Positions 19,230-29,020 are shown, numbered from the stretch's first letter. The stretch: DNA of 64,000 nt from Rhodopirellula sp. P2 (GCF_028768465.1 NZ_CP118225.1:620001-684000); one strand, 5' to 3'. The notes: generated from the sequence alone by a model not told the origin. Numbers and translations: made by a program.

Positions 19230-19474
19230 CCGAACTCCTACTGGCAGCAAGCTTCTCGTTTGCGTGCTTTCTTTTTGTCGTTGAAACACTTCGTCACTCA
19301 CATCTTTGGGTGATGAAGTTCAGTCGCGATCACGCCACCACTTTGATTGCGCAGCTTCAGTCCTGGCTGAAGTCTCACGCCATTTTTTTCCTTTCAAAGC
19401 GGGCCCATCTCATGCTCCCTTTCTCTTGCGTCCCCCAAGTAAAGCGACACGTTGCATCTGTGCAACCGCACCCG

Positions 19475-20692
19475 ATGAGGCTGGGGTTCACTTTGGTCGA
19501 ACTTCTCGTTGTGATCGCCATCATCGGCGTCCTTGTCGGGTTGTTGCTGCCGGCCGTGCAAGCGGCTCGTGAAGCTGCACGGCGGATGCAATGCAGCAAC
19601 AACGCCAAACAAATTGGCTTGGGAATTCACAACTACCACTCCGCCTACAATCAGCTTCCGATGAGCCGTGGAGGCACGTCACGCGTGTCTGGCACCACCA
19701 ATGACTCTGTCATCCCACGCACCTTGGGTGGGTCCTTGGGCGGTAACAATCGCTTCAATCGAAGTGCCCTGGTCCCGATCTTACCGTTCATCGAACAACA
19801 AGGTCTTTGGGAACAAATTGCCAACCAGTTCAAGGTCACCGAGCCAGCGGGCACGGACCTGTACTACAGCGCATTTGGCCCCAATCCCGAGATGTCACTC
19901 ACTCATCACGCCACTGCACGCTACGACCCGTGGATGACGAACGTCACGACCTATCGTTGCCCCAGCGATCCAGGAGAAGGACTGCCAGGGCAAGGTCGCA
20001 CGAACTTTGGCATGAGCCTGGGCGACGCACTCGGCCAGCAAAACACGGGCGGTGTGTACGAAACCGCGAAGCCCAACCCAACAGAATATCCTCGCGCGAA
20101 CAAGTCGAATCGCGGCATGTTCCGGTCCCGTGTGGCTCTGAAGTTTCGCGATGTGCTGGACGGTCTTTCCAACACCATCATGGTTGGCGAAATGAACACG
20201 GACTTGGGTGATCGCCACAAAACAACGCAAGTCGTGAACGATGCCAACTTCGGCGCAACGATCATCAACAATCCCAGTTTGTGCAACACGGTCGAAATCG
20301 ATCCAGAGAGACCGTCGTTTTGGGCATCGTCAGCCTCGTTGGCTGGTGGAGCCCAGATTCAACGTGGTTTGAAATGGGCATGTGGTTTCCCCGTCTTCAC
20401 AGCCATCACCACGATCGCGCCTCCCAACACCGCGGTTTGCAGCACCGGCAACAGCACTTGGCAACCAGGGCTTTACCCACCCAGTAGTCGCCACCAAGGT
20501 GGTGTCCATATTCTGCTGGGCGACGGGGCGGTCAAGTTTGTCACCGACTCGATCGAAGCGGGCAATCAGTCCGCTGGAAACATTTGGTGGAACGGCAACG
20601 GCAACCGAGCCCCAGGAATGCCGAGCCCTTACGGGCTGTGGGGTGCACTCGGCACGCGTGCCACCAAAGAACAGGTCTCCGCCGACTTCTGA
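19475..20692 (+). CDS. DUF1559 protein with type IV pilin-like N-terminal cleavage/methylation motif
   Basis: 405 residues from ATG 19475. [20 protein letters not shown] is a textbook class III/pseudopilin signal (cleavage after Gly, Glu at +5), followed by the planctomycete-typical [20 protein letters not shown]. The DUF1559 body continues with [22 protein letters not shown], and near the end a His-X-Gly-Gly-rich motif ([17 protein letters not shown]). Dozens of paralogues per genome are typical of planctomycetes; they are thought to be exported by a type II/IV-pilus-like system and their function is unknown. A longer frame starts at 19310, but the short leader is the normal one for this family. 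Confidence 0.9.
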   Translation: MRLGFTLVELLVVIAIIGVLVGLLLPAVQAAREAARRMQCSNNAKQIGLGIHNYHSAYNQLPMSRGGTSRVSGTTNDSVIPRTLGGSLGGNNRFNRSALVPILPFIEQQGLWEQIANQFKVTEPAGTDLYYSAFGPNPEMSLTHHATARYDPWMTNVTTYRCPSDPGEGLPGQGRTNFGMSLGDALGQQNTGGVYETAKPNPTEYPRANKSNRGMFRSRVALKFRDVLDGLSNTIMVGEMNTDLGDRHKTTQVVNDANFGATIINNPSLCNTVEIDPERPSFWASSASLAGGAQIQRGLKWACGFPVFTAITTIAPPNTAVCSTGNSTWQPGLYPPSSRHQGGVHILLGDGAVKFVTDSIEAGNQSAGNIWWNGNGNRAPGMPSPYGLWGALGTRATKEQVSADF

Positions 20693-20728
20693 TCGATTGC
20701 ATCCAGAACGGCAAGGAAAACTTTCCCA

Positions 20729-20753
20729 GTGGACGCCATGATGGCGTCCGCTG
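20729..20753. terminator. Hairpin between convergent genes (possible bidirectional terminator)
   Basis: AGTGGACGCC-ATGAT-GGCGTCCGCT folds into a 10-bp stem with a 5-nt loop, located between the convergent DUF1559 and AraC genes. There is no strong T-tract, so termination is inferred from position. Confidence 0.45.
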
Positions 20754-20764
20754 AGAATGCAACG

Positions 20765-21673
20765 TCAAGACGGTTCCGTTTGCTGTCGATAGGCGGCGGG
20801 GGATTGGCCGACCATGGACGTGAATCTTCGATAGAACGTCGAGAGGTCAGCGAAACCAGATTCGAAGGCGACCGATGCGATCGGCAGATCGGTTTCCTGC
20901 AATAATCTTTTGGCGTGCTCAATGCCGAGTTCGCGGACACGCCGCAGCCAGGTGGTGCCAGTCAACTCACGAAAGAGCTGGGTGAAGGTGCGACGAGACA
21001 AATTGAGCTGATTCGCGGCGGCATCAATTGTGGTGGCTTCCAAAAATGATGTCTGCAACTCATCGATGTATTGCTGGACGATTTCGACGTCGGTTGCCTG
21101 CTCGGCACCGGTTGGGTCCAGCATCGCCGTGATGTTGCCGGCTTTTCGAGAGCAATCAAAGTCCGTGACGCCACGAAGCAATCGCCAAGCGTCGATCATC
21201 ATGTCGATGCCGCACGACGGCGACGCCAAGTTTTGCGTGTAAACCATTCGTCGCAATTTCGATGCGACAAAATGCGTTTGCCGGTTGCCGCCGGACAACT
21301 TGCCCGAAGCAATTCTTGCCGCGGTGACGGGCTCCGCCTTCAGCACATTCTCGCAGATGCACCCCGCATACAAACTGGACGGGGTGCCTTCGCCGTCACA
21401 GATTCGATTCCGCAGATGGGGCGCGATGACGAACACGTCGCCAGCAGAGAATTCGATCGGACGGTCAGCCAGGTGAAACGTTCCCGCACCACTCAGGAAG
21501 TAAACCAGTTTGACAAACGGGTGCTCACGCCACTGCATCGAAAAATCAGGTGCATGATGACTCTCAAGAACCAACACCCCCCATGGCGGCAACTGTTCCG
21601 GCATCGCCGTGCGGACCTGACGGGCACGGGTGGGCGACGTTGAAGTTGGCGGAACAGATTCCCCGGACATCAT
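20765..21673 (-). CDS. AraC-family transcriptional regulator
   Basis: 302 residues. The N-terminal 130 residues form a cupin-like ligand-binding half (WREHPFVKLVYFLSGAGTFHLADRPIEFSAGDVFVIAPH). The C-terminal 90 residues hold the double helix-turn-helix: IDAAANQLNLSRRTFTQLFRELTGTTWLRRVRELGIEHAKRLL and then LPIASVAFESGFADLSTFYRRF with PAAYRQ, the AraC signature. ATGATG at 21673-21668 offers two adjacent starts. It lies 18 nt downstream of coaD on the same strand, which may be read-through rather than functional coupling. The effector is unknown. Confidence 0.92.
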   Translation of the reverse strand: MMSGESVPPTSTSPTRARQVRTAMPEQLPPWGVLVLESHHAPDFSMQWREHPFVKLVYFLSGAGTFHLADRPIEFSAGDVFVIAPHLRNRICDGEGTPSSLYAGCICENVLKAEPVTAARIASGKLSGGNRQTHFVASKLRRMVYTQNLASPSCGIDMMIDAWRLLRGVTDFDCSRKAGNITAMLDPTGAEQATDVEIVQQYIDELQTSFLEATTIDAAANQLNLSRRTFTQLFRELTGTTWLRRVRELGIEHAKRLLQETDLPIASVAFESGFADLSTFYRRFTSMVGQSPAAYRQQTEPS

Positions 21674-21691
21674 CCAGATTCCCGGCGAGTA

Positions 21692-22231
21692 TCAGAACGC
21701 TTGCGCGGAAAGCTTGGCACGCAAGGACGCGATGACCGGACGCGGCACAAACTTGGCCAAGTGACCATCGTCCTCACTCAGCATCGCAATCTGTTTCAGC
21801 AGCGAAGAACTGACGTGAGCAAATCGCTCGTCGGCCATCAAGAACACGGTTTCAATCTCCGCGTCGAGCTGACGGTTGGCCATCATCATGGTGAACTCGC
21901 CGGCGATATCGGTCAGGGGACGAATCCCCCGCACCATCACACTGGCGCCCAGCGAACGCACAAAATCGACCGCCAAACCATCAAAGGTTTGAACACGCAC
22001 GTTCGGCAAATGATTCGAAATGGCTTGCACCAATTCGATGCGTTCTTCCGGATTGAACAACGCCTTTTTGTCTGCGTTGATGCCGATCCCGACCACCAAC
22101 GTGTCGAATAACCTGGAGGCGCGTTCGATGATGTGCAAGTGACCGAGCGTGACAGGGTCGAACGACCCGGTGTACACGGCGATGGAATGCGACAGTTCGC
22201 CAGCGTCGGCGTTGGAGGAGTTCAGAGACAA
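21692..22231 (-). CDS. coaD: Phosphopantetheine adenylyltransferase
   Basis: 179 residues, slightly longer than the usual about 160. It catalyses ATP + 4'-phosphopantetheine to dephospho-CoA in CoA synthesis. AVYTGSFDPVTLGHLHIIERA carries the nucleotidyltransferase TxGH motif; ADKKALFNPEERIELVQ, VMVRGIRPLTDIAGEF, TVFLMADERFAHVSSSLLKQIA match CoaD throughout, including the ISS/VSSS motif. An N-terminal extension of about 16 residues (SLNSSNADAGELSHS) precedes the core. It starts 6 nt after the class V aminotransferase gene and probably belongs to the same transcript. Confidence 0.95.
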   Translation of the reverse strand: MSLNSSNADAGELSHSIAVYTGSFDPVTLGHLHIIERASRLFDTLVVGIGINADKKALFNPEERIELVQAISNHLPNVRVQTFDGLAVDFVRSLGASVMVRGIRPLTDIAGEFTMMMANRQLDAEIETVFLMADERFAHVSSSLLKQIAMLSEDDGHLAKFVPRPVIASLRAKLSAQAF

Positions 22232-22237
22232 GGCAGA

Positions 22238-23479
22238 TCAGCTCCGCGCTGGATTGGAAGAAGAAACAGCGGGGGACGAAGTGACCAAGTCGGCCAATCG
22301 TTGTAAATCCGCGTCGTCATTATAGACATGAACGCTGGCCCGAATGCCGCCGCCGCGACAACTGATCACCACTCCCGATTCAAGTGCCCGCGTGCGGAAA
22401 TCATCCGGTGATTCCCCGGGCACTTCAAACGTCGTGATCGCACTGGCGTGAGGCGTCTCATCCCAAGGCCCAAACAGCAATTTCGCACCCGCGTGCGTCA
22501 GCAAACGGCGGAGACGCTGAGCGCGTTCCAACACGCGATTTCCGATCGCGTCGGCCCCGAATCGCTGCGCCACCGCCGTGAACATCTCCAAACTGGCCGC
22601 GAACGCGATCATTCCGGATTGGTTCAGCGAACCACCCTCAAAACGGGATGCGTCTTCCCGCAATTCAAACTTGGACCCCGAAAACAGATGCGCGTTCTCA
22701 ACGCTCTTCCAGCCCACGGTGGGACAACGCAGCGAATTCAGATGACGTTTGCGGATCACAGCGACCCCGGCCCCTTCAGGACCGAGCAGCCACTTGTGTC
22801 CGTCAGCGGCGACGAAGTCGACAGCGCAAGTTCGCATGTCGAGCGGGTACATCCCCAGACCTTGGATGGCATCAAGAAACACCAGCACGCCGCGTGAGTG
22901 AGCTTGATCCACCAAGTGCTCCAGATCCACGCGAAAACCGCTGGCGTAGCCGACCCAACTGACTGAGATCAAACGTGTGCGTTCGTCGACTTGAGCCATC
23001 AAGTCCGCGACTTCGACGCGTCCATCACGACGCGGAACGATTCGAATCTCAACGCCGCGAGCTTGCTGATTGAGCCACGGATACAGGTTGCTGGGGAATT
23101 CCCCCTCCGGAACAACCATGTTGTCACCGGCTTTCCAATCCAGACCTTCGGCGACCAGATTGATTCCCGTGGTGGTGTTGGGAACCAACGTGACCTCTTC
23201 CGACTCGCAGTGAATCAGATCCGCCGTCAGGTCACGCAGTCGATTGACGGCATCGGACCAATCCATCCAGTGCACGTCGCCATGTGATGCCGCGACCTCG
23301 GCGAATGAACGCAGAGCCTCGGCGGCCGGTTGGCTGATCGGAGCCACGGCTGCGTGGTCGAAGTAAGCCCAGTGGTTGGTCACAGGCATACGATCCCGCC
23401 ACCACAGCCATGGGTCGTCGCCCATGTCCGATCCGATCGGCACATTTGCGTCTCGCGACGAAGGCTTGGAAACCATCAC
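22238..23479 (-). CDS. Class V aminotransferase (cysteine desulfurase-like)
   Basis: 413 residues, fold type I PLP enzyme. FDHAAVAPISQPAAEAL near the N-terminus, VTLVPNTTTGINLVAEGL, SVSWVGYASGFRVDLEHL, FLDAIQGLGM and VAADGHKWLLGPEGAGV (the PLP-binding Lys in HKW, around residue 230) are class V signatures. There is no conserved cysteine-containing loop of a housekeeping NifS/IscS, so the substrate is open. The first codon overlaps the methyltransferase stop (4 nt), so the two genes are coupled. Confidence 0.85.
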   Translation of the reverse strand: MMVSKPSSRDANVPIGSDMGDDPWLWWRDRMPVTNHWAYFDHAAVAPISQPAAEALRSFAEVAASHGDVHWMDWSDAVNRLRDLTADLIHCESEEVTLVPNTTTGINLVAEGLDWKAGDNMVVPEGEFPSNLYPWLNQQARGVEIRIVPRRDGRVEVADLMAQVDERTRLISVSWVGYASGFRVDLEHLVDQAHSRGVLVFLDAIQGLGMYPLDMRTCAVDFVAADGHKWLLGPEGAGVAVIRKRHLNSLRCPTVGWKSVENAHLFSGSKFELREDASRFEGGSLNQSGMIAFAASLEMFTAVAQRFGADAIGNRVLERAQRLRRLLTHAGAKLLFGPWDETPHASAITTFEVPGESPDDFRTRALESGVVISCRGGGIRASVHVYNDDADLQRLADLVTSSPAVSSSNPARS

Positions 23480-24540
23480 GGTTTGATCCCGGTCATCAAC
23501 CCCAGTCCGACACGACTGGCAGCGATGAAGGTGAACTGGATCGATTCCAAGCCAGCGACCTTCATCCGTTCCTGAGCCTCTTTCAATTCGGGCACCGCAC
23601 CGCCTTCGGTCTCGATTCCGATCCGCAGGGCTTCGATCGACTCCGCCAAACTCGGGCGATTCGGGCCTTCAAATGAATCAATCACAATCACCCGCCCACC
23701 CGACTTCACCGCCGACGTCGCGCGTTGCAACATCAAACGAATCTGATCGGGCGAGTAGTTGTTCAGTCGTTGAGCGATCAACACATGGTCGAACTGCCCC
23801 TCGGGAAGCTCGGTGGTCAAAGCGTCGCCTTGAATCGATTCAAAGCGATCCCCCAACTCGATCGAGTTGGCCGTTGCGATCGCCGCTTCCAAAGCACCGG
23901 GATGGTCCACCAAAGTGACTCGCAACTGTGGGTCACGGTGAGCCGCCGCACAGCTCCATACCGCCGACCCGCATCCCAGATCGAGCAACGTCTGTGGTGC
24001 TGAGTCGCCTGAACTCAATACCGTTCCTTCACCTTCGTCCTCGGCTCCTGGAGTCGGTCCAAAGTCCAAGATTTCTGCCGCCTGCATCGCCGCGGGTGTG
24101 TGCACCCACTGAGTCGCGGCAATCGAATCAAAGCGACTCTGAGGGACAGCGGTCTCAGCGGACGATTGAGGCTCGGATTTCAATCCGGCCGGGGCCGCCT
24201 GCCAAATCGCGTCGCCCAGGTCCGCGTCGTATTGGCACAGCAAACGAGCGACCGACGAAATCGCATAATCCTCGGCGTACTTCTCGATGATCCCCACCGA
24301 TGTCAGCGGTCGCAACAACAGCAACAACCGTGACTCCGGCACACCGGTGCGTTCGGCCAACACTTCGAGCGTTTTCTGACCTTCCAGCAAGGCGTCGAAC
24401 AATCCGAGTTCACGGCCGGTTCGCAACACATGCGACGTGGCGTTGATGGTCATCAATTCCTGGTAGTGATCCAGGGTACGGTCTTGGGCAGACATGCGAT
24501 CAGAGAAAGAAGAGTCAAACGGAAAGGTGGGATTGGCCAC
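23476..24540 (-). CDS. SAM-dependent O-methyltransferase with winged-helix dimerisation domain
   Basis: 354 residues. The N-terminal 110 residues are a winged-helix/dimerisation region (NATSHVLRTGRELGLFDALLEGQKTLEVLAERTG, RLLLLLRPLTSVGIIE) as in hydroxyneurosteroid/acetylserotonin-type methyltransferases. SAM binding is at LLDLGCGSAVWSCAAAH around 205 and LVDHPGALEAA. FDHVLIAQRLNNYSPDQI and GGRVIVIDSFEG complete the class I fold. A later ATG at 24495 is an alternative start. It lies 33 nt downstream of trpB and overlaps the following aminotransferase gene. Acceptor unknown. Confidence 0.82.
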   Translation of the reverse strand: MANPTFPFDSSFSDRMSAQDRTLDHYQELMTINATSHVLRTGRELGLFDALLEGQKTLEVLAERTGVPESRLLLLLRPLTSVGIIEKYAEDYAISSVARLLCQYDADLGDAIWQAAPAGLKSEPQSSAETAVPQSRFDSIAATQWVHTPAAMQAAEILDFGPTPGAEDEGEGTVLSSGDSAPQTLLDLGCGSAVWSCAAAHRDPQLRVTLVDHPGALEAAIATANSIELGDRFESIQGDALTTELPEGQFDHVLIAQRLNNYSPDQIRLMLQRATSAVKSGGRVIVIDSFEGPNRPSLAESIEALRIGIETEGGAVPELKEAQERMKVAGLESIQFTFIAASRVGLGLMTGIKP

Positions 24541-24573
24541 ATGCGGTGCGGCACATGAAGCGGCAAACGGGGT

Positions 24574-25797
24574 TCACCACTCTTCGCCGCGTAGACGAGC
24601 GATTTCCATGGAGTCCTTGTCACCTCGTCCGGACAAGCAGATCACCAAGTGTTCTTGGTCTGACATTTTGGCCGCGACCTCAATCGCTTTGGCCACCGCA
24701 TGAGACGTTTCCAGGGCTGCCAAGATGCCTTCGCTGGATGCCAAGCGTTCAAACGCGGCCAGCGCTTCCTCGTCACGGCAACCGATGTAGTCGACTCGCT
24801 TCGTGTCCTTCCAATAACTGTGTTCAGGACCGACGCCGGGATAGTCCAATCCGGCGCTCATCGAATGCACGTCACACGTTTGACCATCATCGTCTTGCAT
24901 CACGTAACTGTAACTGCCGTGCAAAACGCCGGGGCAACCATAGGACAGTGGCGACGCGTGCTCACCGGGTGTGGCCGATCGCCCACCGGCTTCCACGCCG
25001 ACCATTCGCACCCCTTCGTCTTCGACAAACGGATAGAACATGCCCGCCGCGTTGCTGCCACCCCCGACGCAGGCGACCACGCAATCCGGCAACCGACCAA
25101 ACGTGTCCCGGCACTGCTCACGGGTTTCGCGGCCGATCACCGATTGAAAATCGCGAACCATCATCGGGAATGGGTGCGGGCCGATCACGCTGCCGATGAT
25201 GTAGTGAGTGTCCTCGACCGAAGCCATCCAGTCTCGCATCGCTTCGTTGACCGCGTCCCGCAGCGTTCGCGAACCGGACTCGACGGGCGAGATTTTGGCG
25301 CCGAGCAACTTCATGCTGAACACGTTGGGTTTCTGCCGGCGAATGTCTTCGGCACCCATGTACACGGTGCAGGGCAGTCCGAAGTGGGCGCAAGCGGTCG
25401 CCGACGCCACACCATGCTGACCAGCACCGGTTTCGGCGATCACTCGAGTCTTGCCCATCCGCAGCGTCAGCAAGGCTTGCCCGATCGTGTTGTTGATTTT
25501 GTGAGCACCGGTGTGATTGAGATCTTCGCGTTTCAACCAAATCTGGGCTCCACCAACTGCCGAGGACAACCGTTTGGCGTGGTACAGCGGGCTGGGACGA
25601 CCGACAAAGCTCTTCAGCAAACCGTCCAATTCACGCTGAAACTCGGGATCCCGCTTGGCCTTTTCATACTCTTCGGAAAGCTCATCAAGTGCCCGCGTGA
25701 GTGTCTCGGGAACGAAACGGCCACCAAAATCGCCGAATCGCCCGCGAGAATCGGGGACTTGGGCGGAGGCATGTTGCTGCGACGGGACGGTACTCAT
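24574..25797 (-). CDS. trpB: Tryptophan synthase beta chain
   Basis: 407 residues, normal length. It catalyses indole + L-serine to L-tryptophan with [32 protein letters not shown] (PLP Lys), [20 protein letters not shown] (with catalytic Glu), [14 protein letters not shown] (phosphate-binding loop) and [10 protein letters not shown] are all intact. This is the canonical TrpB1 type. No trpA or other trp gene is adjacent; a methyltransferase and aminotransferase follow instead. Divergent from flgK. Confidence 0.97.
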   Translation of the reverse strand: MSTVPSQQHASAQVPDSRGRFGDFGGRFVPETLTRALDELSEEYEKAKRDPEFQRELDGLLKSFVGRPSPLYHAKRLSSAVGGAQIWLKREDLNHTGAHKINNTIGQALLTLRMGKTRVIAETGAGQHGVASATACAHFGLPCTVYMGAEDIRRQKPNVFSMKLLGAKISPVESGSRTLRDAVNEAMRDWMASVEDTHYIIGSVIGPHPFPMMVRDFQSVIGRETREQCRDTFGRLPDCVVACVGGGSNAAGMFYPFVEDEGVRMVGVEAGGRSATPGEHASPLSYGCPGVLHGSYSYVMQDDDGQTCDVHSMSAGLDYPGVGPEHSYWKDTKRVDYIGCRDEEALAAFERLASSEGILAALETSHAVAKAIEVAAKMSDQEHLVICLSGRGDKDSMEIARLRGEEW

Positions 25798-26317
25798 GAG
25801 GTAGTTTCAGCGGGAAAAACGAAAAGGGTTCGAAGACTTCCGTAACCGAATTGTCACTGGAGAACAAAACTTGGTCAACGTGAAGCCGGACATGTCCGGC
25901 ACGATGTTTTGCACGTCCGATGCCAAGATTTGCTTCCCCACGTTCTCGGACGTCGCCTTCCGGGTCGCAGCCCAGACGAGAAAGAGCCCTGGCACCCCAA
26001 ATTTCCAGCAACAACGCCGCCCCCGCTGAGAGATCCTGCCGTTTCACTTCACCCTCCCTTGGGGAGGGGCGGACCGCTTCGGGCCGGGGAGGGTGATGAC
26101 AAACGCCTGGCAATACAAGATTCAAAAACGGCACGACCTCCTGAGAATGGTGGATTCTCAACCAGCGGGGCGGGTCGCCAGGCAACATGCCAGTAAAAGC
26201 CAATGAGTTTGCGTCCTGCTGGACCGATTGGGTCAAGTTTGACGGTCTCGTGAGCCGATTCAACGAAGACACGTGTGCGCGCACGAACGCTCGGTTTCAC
26301 ACTTTCGCGAGACGATC
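25798..26317. other. Divergent intergenic region between trpB and flgK
   Basis: About 520 nt without a convincing gene. It must contain the promoters of trpB and flgK, but no clear -35/-10 or sigma-28 box was identified. The only structure noted is the inverted repeat at 26050-26095. Short frames crossing it have no recognisable protein features. Confidence 0.5.
26050..26095. repeat. Intergenic inverted repeat, family 2
   Basis: CACCCTCCC at 26050-26058 pairs with GGGAGGGTG at 26087-26095. The interior contains GGGGAGGGGCGGACCG and GGGCCGGGGAGG. The GGGGAGGG-CGG...CCGGGGAGG layout recurs at 36.02-36.07 kb with a different interior, suggesting one dispersed family. Confidence 0.55.
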
Positions 26318-28006
26318 ATGGGGCTGTTCGGCACCATCCAACAATCCAAGGGGGCGCTTGACGCGGCCCAGATTGGACTGCAGGTCGTTGGCAACAACAT
26401 CGCCAACGCCAACACCGAAGGCTACATCCGCCAACGTCTGGAACAGACGCCCGCGGTGGCGTATCGCCAAGGCAATTTGATTCAGGGCCACGGTGTTCGC
26501 GCCACCGGTGTCGTGCAGGTCATTGACCAGCAATTGGCCGAGCGGATGTTCAACGCGAAAACCGCGGCGGCGGGGGCGGATTCACTCAGCTCTGCCTACG
26601 GTCAACTGGAGTCCCTGATCACGGACCTCGATGGCGGTGGACTGAATGAACAATTCAGTCTCTTCAACAATGCGATGCACGACCTGTCGACGCAGCCCAA
26701 CGATGCGGCCACCCGAGAATTTGTGATCATCCAAGGCCAAACCCTGGCCAGCAACGTCCAACAACTCCGTACCAACGCCGGTGAACTGCAAGACGGCTGG
26801 AATGCAGAACTCGATGACGCCGCATCGCAAATCAATCGCCTGACCGAACGAATCGCTCAGTTGAACGTCGAAATCGCAACCATCGAGGGTGGCGGCACAC
26901 TCGGCAGCGATGCGACCGGACTGCGTGACCAGCGCTACCGCGACCTCGAGGAATTGGCCAGCTACGTCAACATCAACTTCCAAGAGCAAGCGTCCGGAAA
27001 CGTCAGCGTCTTTGTGGGCGGGGACTACTTGATTGCAGACGGCAATCGCCGCGAAGTTTATTCCGCCTACAGCGAAGAGCGGGGCGGGCAGGAAGTTCGA
27101 ATCCTCGACACCGACGCACCTTTGAAAGCCACCGGCGGCAAGCTCGGCGCGGCGATGGAAGCTCGCAGCGGCGTCTTCGGCGAATACGTTGAGAGCCTGG
27201 ATCAAATGGCCTCGGCTCTCATCCAGGGCGTGAACAAGGTTCACTCACAAGGCCAAGGCCGGACCGGGTTCACCTCGCTGGTTTCCAGCAACACCAGCCA
27301 ACCCGGTGTGCCCCTGGGCGAAGCGGAATTGCCCTTCGAACCGAGCAACGGCAGCTTTGATTTCAACATCGTGGACTCCGACGGGGAACTGGTCAGCACC
27401 ACACGGATCGACGTTCGCAATTTGGGGACCGTCAACGACTCGACCATTTCATCCATTGTCTCCGACATCAACGCCGTCGAAGGTGTGACGGCATCGCTTT
27501 CGGGCGATGGTCGCATTCGAATCGACAGCGACTCGGCCACGGCCCAGTTCACCTTCGGTCAAGACACCAGTGGTTTTGTTGCGGCGGCCGGGATGAACAC
27601 CTTCTTCACGGGATCGTCCGCGGTGGACATCGAGGTCAACTCGGTGCTGGCCGACAACATCGATTTGCTGGCGATTTCCAACGGCGGTATCAATGCTGAT
27701 ACCAACACGCTGTACAACATGCTCGACCTCGTGGATCAACCGCTGGATGAACTGGGCAACCGCTCGATCCGCGGAATTCACGAACAAACCATCTCGGCAC
27801 TGGGACGCGAAATCAGCGTGCAGAAAAGTGCGACCGAAGGACTCAACGATTTGTATTCAACGCTGAAAAGCCAACACCTGGCGATCACCGGTGTGAACAT
27901 CGACGAAGAGTCGATTAAGATGATTTCCTACCAACGCGCCTTCCAAGCTTCGTCGCGCGTGATTTCAACCGCAGCGGAAATGCTGGACATCTTGTTGGCA
28001 ATTTGA
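26318..28006 (+). CDS. flgK: Flagellar hook-associated protein 1
   Basis: 562 residues from ATG 26318; the frame extends upstream to 26273 without support. The N-terminus (MGLFGTIQQSKGALDAAQIGLQVVGNNIANANTEGY) is the flagellar rod/hook motif; ANTEGYIRQR and RLEQTPAV follow as in FlgK. The C-terminus VNIDEESIKMISYQRAFQASSRVISTAAEMLDILLAI is the matching helix that forms the axial coiled coil. FlgK makes the first hook-filament junction ring and is exported by the flagellar type III apparatus. No other flagellar gene lies in the window, so the locus is an orphan. The next gene begins 2 nt after its stop. Confidence 0.95.
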   Translation: MGLFGTIQQSKGALDAAQIGLQVVGNNIANANTEGYIRQRLEQTPAVAYRQGNLIQGHGVRATGVVQVIDQQLAERMFNAKTAAAGADSLSSAYGQLESLITDLDGGGLNEQFSLFNNAMHDLSTQPNDAATREFVIIQGQTLASNVQQLRTNAGELQDGWNAELDDAASQINRLTERIAQLNVEIATIEGGGTLGSDATGLRDQRYRDLEELASYVNINFQEQASGNVSVFVGGDYLIADGNRREVYSAYSEERGGQEVRILDTDAPLKATGGKLGAAMEARSGVFGEYVESLDQMASALIQGVNKVHSQGQGRTGFTSLVSSNTSQPGVPLGEAELPFEPSNGSFDFNIVDSDGELVSTTRIDVRNLGTVNDSTISSIVSDINAVEGVTASLSGDGRIRIDSDSATAQFTFGQDTSGFVAAAGMNTFFTGSSAVDIEVNSVLADNIDLLAISNGGINADTNTLYNMLDLVDQPLDELGNRSIRGIHEQTISALGREISVQKSATEGLNDLYSTLKSQHLAITGVNIDEESIKMISYQRAFQASSRVISTAAEMLDILLAI

Positions 28007-28007
28007 T

Positions 28008-28937
28008 TTGAGTGGTTACCTGCAAGAACTGACGCTGCGATTGTCCGTCGGTGCAAGTCGGCTGAGCCCCGAATTCCGATCTCGCCACGCAGACTGGCTG
28101 AGATTGCGACAACGCGACGACGGTGGATTTGCGGGCCGCGAAGGCGAAAGCGACCCCTACTACTCCTCGTTTGCGTTGCGAACGCTTTGGCTCCTCGGTG
28201 AACTCGACCCCCAAACCGCCGAAGCAGCGGGTATCTTCCTACGCCGACGGATGAGACAACGGGATTCCATCGTGGACCTGATGTCCCTGATCTTTGGTGC
28301 GGCGATTCTCGAAATGGCCTCCGGCGTCGTGGTGATCTCTGACGAAGACCACCAGTGGCGAGAAAACGTTGCGGCGTTGCTGGCCAACCTCCGCACCGAC
28401 GACGGCGGATTCGCGAAAACGCCAGAGGGCCGCGCAGGCAGCACCTACCAAACGTTTCTCTCTGTGCTGTGCTACGAACTGATGGAAGTCCCCGTCCCCG
28501 ACATCGATGGTCTCCTGCGATTCCTGGCGAGCCAACAGCAACAAGATGGCGGCTACCGAGAGATTCGTGTTGCCAAACGAGCAGGCGTGAACCCGACCGC
28601 GGCTGCGATTGGATCGCTGAAGACACTCGGGCGACTGGACCCTGCTCAGCAGGCCGACACGATTGAGTTTCTGCTGGAGATGCAGAGTGACGAAGGTGGC
28701 TTGACCGCCAACACGCGAATTCCCTTCGCCGACTTGCTCAGCTCTTGCACGGGTCTGATCACGCTGGTTGATCTTGGAGCCGGATCCAGAATCGACGCGC
28801 CGCGATTGCAGCGATACGCAGATTCCATGCAGCGAGAGGGCGGTTTCGTCGGGTTTGAACTCGACCAAACCCCGGACGTCGAATACACGTTCTATGGTGT
28901 CGCCACACTGTCGTTGCTGCAGACGCTGGATCTGTAG
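28008..28937 (+). CDS. Prenyltransferase/squalene-oxidase repeat protein
   Basis: 309 residues from TTG 28008, one base after the flgK stop, so probably co-translated. Five internal repeats with a GGF/GGY/GGL core (RDDGGFAGREGESDPYYSSFALRTL, DDGGFAKTPEGRAGSTYQTFL, QQDGGYREI, SDEGGLTANTRIPFADLLSS, REGGFVGFELDQTPDVEYTFYGV) mark the alpha/alpha-toroid of protein prenyltransferase beta subunits and squalene cyclases. No signal peptide is visible, so it should be cytoplasmic. The Asp/Cys/His zinc site of true prenyltransferases is not evident. Function unknown. Confidence 0.8.
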   Translation: MSGYLQELTLRLSVGASRLSPEFRSRHADWLRLRQRDDGGFAGREGESDPYYSSFALRTLWLLGELDPQTAEAAGIFLRRRMRQRDSIVDLMSLIFGAAILEMASGVVVISDEDHQWRENVAALLANLRTDDGGFAKTPEGRAGSTYQTFLSVLCYELMEVPVPDIDGLLRFLASQQQQDGGYREIRVAKRAGVNPTAAAIGSLKTLGRLDPAQQADTIEFLLEMQSDEGGLTANTRIPFADLLSSCTGLITLVDLGAGSRIDAPRLQRYADSMQREGGFVGFELDQTPDVEYTFYGVATLSLLQTLDL

Positions 28938-28943
28938 ACGAGT

Positions 28944-28968
28944 CCGAATTCTTGGCGAATCCGGCTAC
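28944..28968 (-). repeat. Intergenic hairpin repeat, family 3 (GTAGC-stem-GYCAA-stem)
   Basis: Read on the minus strand: GTAGC, then CCGGATTC-GCCAA-GAATTCGG closing an 8-bp stem with one G-T pair. Head and loop match the two copies at 41.49-41.56 kb, though the stem sequence differs. Located between the prenyltransferase-fold gene and the tsf terminator. Confidence 0.6.
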
Positions 28969-28981
28969 GTTTGGCTCAAAA

Positions 28982-29020
28982 AAAACGCCTTGCTCATGAA
29001 AGCCATGAGCAAGGCGTTTT
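28982..29020 (-). terminator. Rho-independent terminator of rpsB-tsf (bidirectional)
   Basis: A perfect 17-bp stem (28982-28998 with 29004-29020) closes a 5-nt loop AAAGC. On the minus strand it ends in a run of T (complement of the A-run at 28979-28985), placed 27 nt beyond the tsf stop. The T-run at 29017-29020 also allows termination of the plus-strand flgK transcript. Confidence 0.9.

Noticed and set aside
24700-25845. 381-codon plus-strand frame opposite trpB
   Set aside because: Antisense shadow of an intact trpB.
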